From Niabella pedocola (GTDB lineage Bacteria > Bacteroidota > Bacteroidia > Chitinophagales > Chitinophagaceae): a stretch of DNA of 64,000 nt. The stretch's first letter is position 1, and each line of letters begins with the position of its first letter. The DNA lies in contig NZ_JAJNEC010000007.1 in NCBI RefSeq assembly GCF_021044425.1, forward strand, positions 248,001 to 312,000, written 5' to 3'. Below the pieces are notes generated by a model, which worked only from the letters and a program-made list of their open reading frames with translations, was not told where the DNA came from and searched no databases. Positions 57,230 to 64,000 of the stretch are shown in pieces. A program made the position numbers and the translations under genes.

Positions 57230-59869
57230 ATGGAATTAACAAAGAATTTTGAGCCAGCAGCTATTGAGACCCGGTGGACCGGGCATTGGAAGGAAAAAGG
57301 GTATTTTAACAGCACCCCGGATGAACGCCCGGCCTATACCGTGGTCATTCCGCCTCCTAATGTTACCGGTGTGTTGCATATGGGACACACGCTCAATGAA
57401 ACCGTGCAGGACATTTTGGTGCGCCGTGCCCGCATGAGCGGCTTTAATGCCTGCTGGGTACCCGGCAGCGACCACGCGTCCATTGCCACGGAGGCCAAAG
57501 TAGTGCAGATGCTGAAGGAAGAAAAAGGCATTGATAAAAACAGCCTCTCCCGCGAAGAATTCCTCAAATATGCCTTTGAATGGAAAGAAAAATACGGCGG
57601 CATCATCTATAACCAGATCGAGCGCCTGGGATGCAGCGTAGACTGGAACCGGGTAAACTTTACCATGGACGACCACTATTACAAAGCCGTTATAAAGGTT
57701 TTTATAGACCTGTATAATAAAGGACTGATCTACCGCGGGGCCCGCATGATTAACTGGGACCCGGCTGCCAAAACAGCCCTTAGCGATGAGGAAGTGGAAT
57801 ACCGCGAGGTACAGAGCAAATTGTATTATGTACAGTACAAGCTGGACGGACAGGATGGCTTTATTACCATTGCCACCACCCGCCCGGAAACCATCCTGGG
57901 CGATACGGCCATTTGCGTAAACCCCAATGATGCGCGTTACCAGCACCTGAAAGGCGCCTATGCACTGGTACCTTTGCTCAACCGCCGCATCCCCGTTATT
58001 TTTGATGACTATGTGGATATGGAGTTTGGTACCGGGGCATTAAAGATTACCCCGGCACATGATATCAACGACTACAACCTGGGATTGAAACATAACCTGG
58101 AAGTGATTGACACGCTGAACGAAGACGGTACCCTCAGCGAAGCGGCACAATTGTACGTGGGTGAAGACCGTTTTACCGTACGGAAAAAGATTGTGGCAGA
58201 CCTGGAACAGGCGGGTAACCTGGTGAAAACAGAGGATATTGTCAATAAGAACGGTTTCTCCCAGCGCAGCAATGCCGTGGTAGAGCCCCGCATCTCCACC
58301 CAGTGGTTTGTAAAAATGAAGGAGCTGGCCGATCCGGCTTTAAAAGCGGTGGTAGACGGCAACATCAAAATACATCCCGGAGACCGTTTCCTGGCCACCT
58401 ACAAATACTGGCTGGAGAACGTAAAGGACTGGTGTATCAGCCGCCAGTTGTGGTGGGGCCAGCAGATACCGGCCTGGTATGATGAGGAAGGAAATTGTTA
58501 TGTAGCGGAAAATGAGGAAGACGCGAAACGCTTAATGCTGAAAGCAAAAGGCGGATCAAGCGTTCAGCATTCAGCATTCGGCCTTCGGCAGGATGAGGAT
58601 GTACTCGACACCTGGTTCTCTTCCTGGCTCTGGCCCAGTGAGGTATTCCATGGTATTACCAACCCCGGCAATGCCGATATCCGGTACTACTACCCCACTT
58701 CCGTATTGGTAACCGGGCAGGATATTATTTTCTTCTGGGTGGCGCGCATGGTAATGGCCGGACTGGAATATGAAAAAGAAATTCCGTTTAAGGACGTTTA
58801 TTTTACCGGTATGGTGCGCGATAAGCTGGGCCGAAAAATGAGTAAGCAATTGGGTAATTCACCGGACCTGCTGAAACTGATCGACACTTACGGAGCCGAC
58901 GCAGTACGTTTCGGCATCATGATCTCCGCCCCCGCGGGTAATGACCTGTTATTTGATGAAAGCTCGCTGGAACAGGGCCGTAATTTTAATAACAAGATCT
59001 GGAATGCGCTGAAGCTGGTACGCATGTGGCAGAACAATCCCAATGGAATTACTGAAACCACCGGCAACGAACCGGATATTGCTGCCGCCTGGATGCGTAA
59101 CCGTATTGAGCAGGCAAAAGCAGAAATGGAAAACCTCTTTGGAGAATTCCGCCTCAGCGAGGGATTGAAAACCTTGTATTCGTTGATCTGGGACGATTTC
59201 TGTTCCTGGTACCTGGAATGGCAGAAACCCGCACAGGGACAACCTACCAGCAATGCCAAATTGCAGGCCACCATTTCATTCTTTGAAGAGCTGCTGCAAT
59301 TGTTGCATCCTTATATGCCATTTATAACGGAAGAGATCTATCACCTCCTGCGCGAGCAGAGCGATGATCTTTCCGTAAAACAATATGCACCTACACAGGC
59401 AACAAACAGCAGCATACTGGCACAGGGCGAGCTGTTGAAGCAAACCATCACTGCCATCCGCGATGCGCGCGTAAAGAACAATATTAAAAGTAAGGAACCG
59501 GTAAAACTGTTTGTACAAACGGCGCAGCCGGATAATTATACCAGCCTGGCATCCATCCTTGAGCGCCAGGCCAATGTAGAAGCGGTTGCCATCACTACAG
59601 AAGCTGTTGATAAATGTATCAACGTACTCGTAGGCAAGGACAAACTGTTCATCCAGCCGGCCACCGAGCTGGACACCAGCATCCAGAAAGAGCAACTGGA
59701 AAAAGACCTGGCCTACCTGCAAGGCTTCCTGTCATCCGTGGAAAAGAAACTCGGCAACGAGCGTTTTGTGCAAAATGCAAAACCGGAGGTAGTGGACATT
59801 GAACGCCGCAAGAAAGCAGATGCAGAGGAAAAGATAAAGGCCATCGAGGAAAGTCTGGCGGCCTTATAA
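57230..59869 (+). CDS. valS: Valine--tRNA ligase
   Basis: An 879-residue class I aminoacyl-tRNA synthetase charging tRNA-Val with valine in the cytoplasm. The HIGH motif is HMGH (His50 to His53), the KMSKS motif is KMSKQ (Lys536 to Gln540), and the editing domain lies between them (TTRPETILGDTAICVNPND). The C-terminal part contains the anticodon-binding helices and a coiled coil (LEKDLAYLQGFLSSVEKKLG, EKIKAIEESL). A short stretch at about 443-452 (GGSSVQHSAFGL) looks like a repeat-derived insertion just before the conserved DVLDTWFSSW. A -7 box precedes and a strong terminator follows. Confidence 0.98.
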   Translation: MELTKNFEPAAIETRWTGHWKEKGYFNSTPDERPAYTVVIPPPNVTGVLHMGHTLNETVQDILVRRARMSGFNACWVPGSDHASIATEAKVVQMLKEEKGIDKNSLSREEFLKYAFEWKEKYGGIIYNQIERLGCSVDWNRVNFTMDDHYYKAVIKVFIDLYNKGLIYRGARMINWDPAAKTALSDEEVEYREVQSKLYYVQYKLDGQDGFITIATTRPETILGDTAICVNPNDARYQHLKGAYALVPLLNRRIPVIFDDYVDMEFGTGALKITPAHDINDYNLGLKHNLEVIDTLNEDGTLSEAAQLYVGEDRFTVRKKIVADLEQAGNLVKTEDIVNKNGFSQRSNAVVEPRISTQWFVKMKELADPALKAVVDGNIKIHPGDRFLATYKYWLENVKDWCISRQLWWGQQIPAWYDEEGNCYVAENEEDAKRLMLKAKGGSSVQHSAFGLRQDEDVLDTWFSSWLWPSEVFHGITNPGNADIRYYYPTSVLVTGQDIIFFWVARMVMAGLEYEKEIPFKDVYFTGMVRDKLGRKMSKQLGNSPDLLKLIDTYGADAVRFGIMISAPAGNDLLFDESSLEQGRNFNNKIWNALKLVRMWQNNPNGITETTGNEPDIAAAWMRNRIEQAKAEMENLFGEFRLSEGLKTLYSLIWDDFCSWYLEWQKPAQGQPTSNAKLQATISFFEELLQLLHPYMPFITEEIYHLLREQSDDLSVKQYAPTQATNSSILAQGELLKQTITAIRDARVKNNIKSKEPVKLFVQTAQPDNYTSLASILERQANVEAVAITTEAVDKCINVLVGKDKLFIQPATELDTSIQKEQLEKDLAYLQGFLSSVEKKLGNERFVQNAKPEVVDIERRKKADAEEKIKAIEESLAAL

Positions 59870-59934
59870 TCCTTATAATATTGATGCGACCCCTGCTTCG
59901 GGAATACGAAGCACGCAGCGGCGCAACCCATTTG

Positions 59935-59970
59935 GAGGTGTATCAAAAAACGGATACACCTCTTTTTCTT
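59935..59970 (+). terminator. Intrinsic terminator of valS
   Basis: GAGGTGTATC and GATACACCTC form a perfect 10-bp stem with an 8-nt loop and are followed by TTTTTCTT. Confidence 0.9.
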
Positions 59971-60154
59971 ATGTTTAAGCCTCCTTCTATATAGTCCTTA
60001 TAAAAAATAAAATCCGGCCTGCTATTAAGGATATTCCAGAAATAGTGCTCCTAAAATTGTCTCAAAATAACGCATTGGGAAACGATAGCAGCAAAACAGG
60101 TACAATAATTGCGACCCGGTTAAAGTACCCTATTGTTCACTAAACCCTCGCTCC

Positions 60155-60667
60155 ATGAACAAATTTCGGTTTCTGCTGCTCCTGTTGCTGATTTCCGGTA
60201 GTACACTTCAATTGTCGGCACAATGGAAAGGTTTCAGTATTGGGCCCTACGGTGAATACGCCGTCCCCCAGGGTGATTTTGGCACCAACTTTAACTGGGG
60301 TGTGGGTGTGGGTGGCACGGCCGATATCCGCCTGATTAAAAAGCTGGCGCTCACGGGTTCTGTAGGTTATATGTATTTCCGGGGAGCTGATCGTGCTGAC
60401 GATGCAGGAAACCCTTACCGTGTGTATGACCTGAAAGCCGTCCCCATCCGCGTTGGATTGAAATACCGGTTAATACCGCTCTTATATGTAAAACTGGAAG
60501 CCGGCAGCGCCAACTACAGCGGCAACCATTATGATGGTTCGGCCTTTATCCTCTCGCCAGGCGTAGGCTTGCGCATATTGGGATTTGATCTGCAGGCCAA
60601 GTACGAAGCGTGGATGAAAGATGGCACCAAAGGATTTATAGGATTTAAGGCGGGTTGGAATTTCTAG
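60155..60667 (+). CDS. Outer-membrane beta-barrel protein (OmpW/OprF-like small barrel)
   Basis: A 170-residue protein with a signal peptide ending at LSAQ (about residue 22). The mature chain has about eight alternating strands (FSIGPYGEYAVPQGDFGTNF, WGVGVGGTADIRLIKKLALT, LYVKLEAGSANYS) and a terminal FIGFKAGWNF strand with the final Phe typical of outer-membrane proteins. It resembles the outer membrane protein beta-barrel domain group common in Bacteroidota. Function is unknown. No operon partner. Confidence 0.78.
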   Translation: MNKFRFLLLLLLISGSTLQLSAQWKGFSIGPYGEYAVPQGDFGTNFNWGVGVGGTADIRLIKKLALTGSVGYMYFRGADRADDAGNPYRVYDLKAVPIRVGLKYRLIPLLYVKLEAGSANYSGNHYDGSAFILSPGVGLRILGFDLQAKYEAWMKDGTKGFIGFKAGWNF

Positions 60668-60732
60668 AACATTTCTTATAATAAATTTAAGGAATCCGGC
60701 GTTAAACATGACCGCTGCGCATATCTGATAAA

Positions 60733-60760
60733 CCCGGCCAGGAAATACCGGCCGGGCTTT
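60733..60760 (+). terminator. Hairpin after the small barrel protein gene
   Basis: CCCGGCC and GGCCGGG pair over 7 bp (with a further GG/CC inside), followed by CTTT. It may terminate transcription from the plus-strand gene. Confidence 0.6.
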
Positions 60761-60813
60761 AAAAATCACAGAAGAAAGCATCACCTCTACCCCTGTCATC
60801 GTTTGCACATTCT

Positions 60814-61179
60814 TTAATGGCCGCCAGCCCCGTTCAATTTGCAGGTAAAACTCGCCTGGCCGCTGGGAGAAATAACAATACGCCAGTCGTCCGTTGGGCC
60901 TGCCATGGTACCGCAGGTTGCCCCAGGGAAGTCTTTAGAATTAAAGACAACGGCCTTCCCTGTATTGTTTTCTACACCCGAAAACTGACAACTGACAATT
61001 CCGTTGCCACTGTTTGTAGCCACAAAATTCCCGTTATCGGTTGTACCCGAATAACCATTAATACTAAACCAACAGCCTCCATCCTGAATCACAACCGCAC
61101 TGTTGTTTACAGCTTTCCAACTGGCCAACAGGCCTACAACAGCAAATGCTGCTGCAAAAAGAATGCTTACTTTTTTCAT
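60814..61179 (-). CDS. Small secreted protein
   Basis: A 121-residue protein with a signal peptide (VSILFAAAFAVVGLLASW) and a mature domain of about 100 residues rich in Gly, Asn, Ser and Thr with four cysteines (GGCWFSING, VSCQFSG, GATCGTMAG, FTCKLNG) that could form two disulphides. It looks like a small beta-sandwich secreted protein. Family and function are unknown. Confidence 0.6.
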   Translation of the reverse strand: MKKVSILFAAAFAVVGLLASWKAVNNSAVVIQDGGCWFSINGYSGTTDNGNFVATNSGNGIVSCQFSGVENNTGKAVVFNSKDFPGATCGTMAGPTDDWRIVISPSGQASFTCKLNGAGGH

Positions 61180-61455
61180 TTTTTGAAAATTTAAAGTGAA
61201 GAATACGAATTAAATATTTGGGTACGCAAAGCATCGAAACATATAAAAATGAAGATAATATGTAAACATGCCGGTTTCCAAATTTCAGACATCGCCAATT
61301 CCGGCGATACAACCAACGTGTTTCCATTGGTGCAATCGGCGCCTCTCACACGAATGCTTTTGCTGATAGCCCTTTCTCCATCCGGAAGCGCATTTCCAAC
61401 CATCCGGACGAAAAAATGTAAAAATTTAGTAGATTTGATCCAATATTTCTGAAAA
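61180..61455. other. Intergenic region between divergent genes
   Basis: No clear promoter box is seen for either neighbour. The right part (61330-61400) is GC-richer but holds no supported gene. Confidence 0.3.
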
Positions 61456-62058
61456 ATGCCCCGAACAGTTAACATCATCGTTACCAACAACACTACCGGC
61501 GATCATTATATCGGAAGGTCGTACCCCGACAGCGACTATGACAATAATGGGAAAACGGAGTATTATAAGATCCCGGTCTATTATGTACATCTTGAAGGAA
61601 TGGACAGCAGTAATAAAAAAGTAACGCTGAAGTGGAAAGCCCTGCGCTTTATGCCCTATTGGAATGATCCCAAACAGCCGGACAAGCGCTACCGCCACAG
61701 AGGCTGGGTCAATTCCGGCAAACATAAGGTAAGTAAGAAAAAAGTTACGTATTACAACCCGAATTACAAGATACACAATACCTATTCGCCCTACGACGGC
61801 GCCATCCAGATCGAAGATTCCTTCCTCGTGCATGCAGGCCCAGCTTCGCTTTCGGAATATGGCTGGGGCGCGGCCGGTTGCGTAGAAATCATCGGCGGAT
61901 TTGATAAATTCAAATCAGATATTCAAACGCTTGCGGGAATTCCTTCTAAAACCTCCGATGCAGCGATACAAGCGCTTGTAAAAGCCGGCCAGTTATACAT
62001 CCAGGTAGACTATGCCGCTCCCCCGGACATTAAATCAGCATTTTATGGTGAATATTAG
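61456..62058 (+). CDS. Predicted His/Cys enzyme, L,D-transpeptidase or DUF5675-like
   Basis: A 200-residue protein without signal peptide or membrane segment. The key feature is SFLVHAGPASLSEYGWGAAG followed by CVEIIGG: a His and a Cys separated by a Gly/Ser-rich loop, as in YkuD-type L,D-transpeptidases (HG-x-n-SxGC) and in the DUF5675 fold. An N-terminal beta-rich half precedes it. A peptidoglycan- or linkage-modifying activity is possible. The next gene overlaps it by 14 bases and encodes a lipoprotein, an arrangement seen for secreted cell-wall effectors with a periplasmic immunity protein. The enzyme class is an inference. Confidence 0.55.
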   Translation: MPRTVNIIVTNNTTGDHYIGRSYPDSDYDNNGKTEYYKIPVYYVHLEGMDSSNKKVTLKWKALRFMPYWNDPKQPDKRYRHRGWVNSGKHKVSKKKVTYYNPNYKIHNTYSPYDGAIQIEDSFLVHAGPASLSEYGWGAAGCVEIIGGFDKFKSDIQTLAGIPSKTSDAAIQALVKAGQLYIQVDYAAPPDIKSAFYGEY

Positions 62059-62638
62059 AAGCTCTCTATTCCTGATGCTCCTGCTTGCCGCCGTTACGCG
62101 GCTTTATGCCTGCGCCGGCCAAACGGAGGAAAATAAAAACCACCCTGCTGCTGCGGCTGCCCAGCAAGATACCATGCGTATCCGGCTCGAAAACCCGCTG
62201 CAGTACAACACCGTCGCCGTTAAGAACAATGCGGTCACCAATTGCGCTACCACAGAAAAAAATTGTAAATCGGATGTGGATTTCATCACTGCTGCCCTGC
62301 AGCTGCTGGAACCCGCCTACAAAGCAACGCAGCTGGAAGCGATCATTTACCAGGGTACGGCCGTATTGAACAATGCCGGTCGTGATTCCTTAAAGACAAC
62401 GTATTACCTGATTAAAACAGAAAATACAGGCACATTGCAACAGCTGATTACCCGTTTGGATACAGCTAAAGAGGGTTATGTACGGAGGATGGCGAAAACA
62501 GAAGCGCCCATTGCCTGTTACTTTGCCACCACTCCCAATGAAGTATTGCTGATCACGCATATCGGCGTTCCCGAATTTCAAAAGCTGAAGAATCAACCGC
62601 TGGTAGCCGCGGTAAAAAAGCAGGTCGGTGGCCACTAA
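62045..62638 (+). CDS. Lipoprotein overlapping the predicted His/Cys enzyme gene
   Basis: A 197-residue protein from the ATG at 62045, which overlaps the previous stop codon and gives a lipoprotein signal (RLYAC). The mature part has the Cys-containing segment CATTEKNC, a helix (FITAALQLLEPAYKATQLEA) and strands at the C terminus (IACYFATTPNEVLLITHIG). The family was not recognised. Tight overlap with the enzyme gene suggests they work together, for example as effector and periplasmic protector. Confidence 0.6.
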   Translation: MVNIRSSLFLMLLLAAVTRLYACAGQTEENKNHPAAAAAQQDTMRIRLENPLQYNTVAVKNNAVTNCATTEKNCKSDVDFITAALQLLEPAYKATQLEAIIYQGTAVLNNAGRDSLKTTYYLIKTENTGTLQQLITRLDTAKEGYVRRMAKTEAPIACYFATTPNEVLLITHIGVPEFQKLKNQPLVAAVKKQVGGH

Positions 62639-62839
62639 GGCGTTAAGAAACCAGGAAACGCTAAGGAGATTTTATTTGCCGCTGAGGCGCTGAAGTGCTT
62701 CGTGTGTCTTCCAGCCTTCGGGCCTTCGTGGTTCTATCGCCACAAAGACACTAAGGCACTAAGAAACGCTAAGGTTCTTTATTTGCCGCTGAGGGCTGTA
62801 GTGCTGCGTGTGTCTTCCAGCCTTTGAGCCTTCGTGGCC
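62629..62839. repeat. Tandem pair of about 100-bp repeats before ftsY
   Basis: Two copies of CACTAAGGC...AAACGCTAAGG...TTTATTTGCCGCTGAGG...GTGTGTCTTCCAGCC...GCCTTCGTGG lie head to tail. The second begins at about 62739. Similar words are common in Bacteroidota intergenic DNA. The first copy starts within the end of the lipoprotein gene. Confidence 0.65.
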
Positions 62840-62850
62840 CGGCCCTCCCC

Positions 62851-63813
62851 TTACTTATCCAGGCTAAATAAACTATCTACAAACTCGTGCTTATCAAACA
62901 CCAGCAGGTCTTCCATTTTTTCACCCACACCAATAAATTTCACCGGTATTTTAAACTGATCGGCAATTGCCAAAACCACCCCACCTTTTGCGGTGCCATC
63001 CAGTTTGGTAATGGCCAGCGCAGTTACATCCGTGGCAGCAGTAAAATGTTTGGCCTGCTCCAATGCGTTTTGCCCGGTAGAGCCGTCCAGCACCAGCAAT
63101 ACTTCCTGCGGAGCCGAAGGAATAAATTTCTGGATCACCCGTTTGATCTTATTCAGCTCATCCATCAGGTGCGCTTTGTTATGCAAACGGCCGGCGGTAT
63201 CAATGATCACCACATCGCTCCCCCTGCTTACGGCACTTTGTGCGGTATCAAAAGCCACTGCTGCAGGGTCACTGCCCATGGCCTGTTTTACAATGGGCAC
63301 CCCCACGCGGTCGCTCCAGATAGTGAGCTGGTCTACCGCCGCTGCACGGAAGGTATCCGCAGCACCCAGTAGTACGTTCTTACCCGCTTTTTTAAAATTA
63401 TAGGCCAGTTTGCCAATGGTGGTGGTTTTTCCAACACCATTTACCCCTACTACAAGGATGATATACGGTTTGGCAGGCAGCTCGCTTTCAAAGGTATAGC
63501 TCGACCCCGAAGGAGCCTCCACGAGTACGCCCTCTATCTCTTCCTGCAGGATCCGGTTCAGCTCACTGGTGCCCATATATTTATCCTTAGCCACCCGCTT
63601 CTCTACCCGTTCAATAATGCGCACGGTGGTTTCAATACCCACATCGGCCCCTACCAGTGCTTCTTCCAGGCTGTCCAGCACCTCTTCGTCTACCGTGCTC
63701 TTCCCGGCAATTGCCTTACCTATTTTTGAGAGAAAGCCTTCCTTGGTTTTTTGCAATCCCTGGTCCAGCGATTCCTTTTCTTTCTTTCCAAATAACTTTC
63801 CAAAAAAACTCAT
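62851..63813 (-). CDS. ftsY: Signal recognition particle receptor FtsY
   Basis: A 320-residue GTPase of the SRP pathway that docks ribosome-nascent chain-SRP complexes to the Sec translocon. It has the short N domain with little acidic A domain, as in other Bacteroidota, and a G domain with GVNGVGKTTT (123-132, G1), DTFRAAAVDQL (about 157), IIDTAGRLH (about 200, G3), TKLDGTAKGG (about 264, G4) and the closing GVGEKMEDLLVFDKHEFVDS. All motifs are intact. The end of the gene is preceded by a tandem repeat pair. Confidence 0.98.
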   Translation of the reverse strand: MSFFGKLFGKKEKESLDQGLQKTKEGFLSKIGKAIAGKSTVDEEVLDSLEEALVGADVGIETTVRIIERVEKRVAKDKYMGTSELNRILQEEIEGVLVEAPSGSSYTFESELPAKPYIILVVGVNGVGKTTTIGKLAYNFKKAGKNVLLGAADTFRAAAVDQLTIWSDRVGVPIVKQAMGSDPAAVAFDTAQSAVSRGSDVVIIDTAGRLHNKAHLMDELNKIKRVIQKFIPSAPQEVLLVLDGSTGQNALEQAKHFTAATDVTALAITKLDGTAKGGVVLAIADQFKIPVKFIGVGEKMEDLLVFDKHEFVDSLFSLDK

Positions 63814-63920
63814 TTCATTTATTTGAAGCCCGCCGGAAAAGCCGGTACGGACGGATTTAAAATCTGAGGGTTGAAGGTACGGCCAAAACCATAAACGTCA
63901 AACAGCAAACCCTAAACATT

Positions 63921-63963
63921 AGAAAAAACAAAAGCCATCCGTTTTAAAAACGAACAGCTTTTT
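63921..63963 (-). terminator. Terminator of a gene upstream of ftsY, off the window
   Basis: On the minus strand AAAAGC/GCTTTT and CGTTTT/AAAACG arms form a broken stem followed by TTTTGTTTTTTC. It probably ends the gene lying beyond the right edge. Confidence 0.45.
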
Positions 63964-64000
63964 AATATTGTAATGAAAGCAGGAGCTTATTTCTGAGCTA

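Overview
The window is a chromosome segment of a Bacteroidota bacterium, most likely of the family Chitinophagaceae. That placement is inferred from a SusC/SusD pair with GH51 enzymes, TAnnTTTG promoter boxes without Shine-Dalgarno sequences, lipoproteins with short lipoboxes, and DUF4262/DUF4304/DUF4240 proteins. No rRNA or tRNA gene was seen. Core genes are few: valS at 57.2-59.9 kb and ftsY at 62.9-63.8 kb.

Region by region. (1) 0-10.6 kb is a plus-strand glycan utilisation locus: an FAD-dependent oxidoreductase cut by the window edge, a hexuronate-type MFS transporter, SusC, SusD and two tandem GH51 arabinofuranosidase-like enzymes. SusC/SusD would import arabinose-containing oligosaccharides and the GH51 pair would trim them. 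(2) 10.9-15.6 kb holds small lipoproteins, a Cdd1-like protein and a YhcG-type PD-(D/E)XK nuclease gene carrying two in-frame palindromic insertions. (3) 16.0-24.6 kb is a TetR regulator, a three-part RND pump (adaptor, AcrB-type permease, outer-membrane lipoprotein) and a Bcr/CflA exporter. Dispersed palindromic repeats sit inside this gene string. (4) 24.7-28.2 kb is a repeat array of near-identical 95-bp units with a period near 144 bp and a complete GIY-YIG nuclease gene inside it, followed by two orphan minus-strand genes, one weakly toxin-like.

(5) 28.5-44.5 kb is an accessory island. It starts with a small XRE regulator and an AT-rich minus-strand module (unknown protein, zinc-ribbon/HNH-like protein, ParA-like ATPase, TIR/deoxyribosyltransferase-fold protein). 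It continues as a row of mostly minus-strand single genes (DUF5763-like lipoprotein, DUF4304, P-loop NTPase, YciI, immunity-like proteins, DUF4262). Unrelated genes in this row are preceded by the same multi-block leader sequence, so it reads as a cassette array built by repeated insertion or duplication. This is the best candidate in the window for something undescribed.

(6) 44.9-57 kb mixes an FG-GAP/VCBS protein, a NIPSNAP protein, a decayed REP-associated (IS200-type) transposase element with long inverted ends, a MacB/FtsX-type permease, a broken tRNA 2'-phosphotransferase gene, DUF4240 and VOC proteins and an XRE-pentapeptide fusion. (7) 57.2-64 kb has valS with a clear terminator, secreted proteins, a possible cell-wall effector with an overlapping lipoprotein partner, and ftsY.

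All functional calls come from reading motifs by eye. No database search was run.
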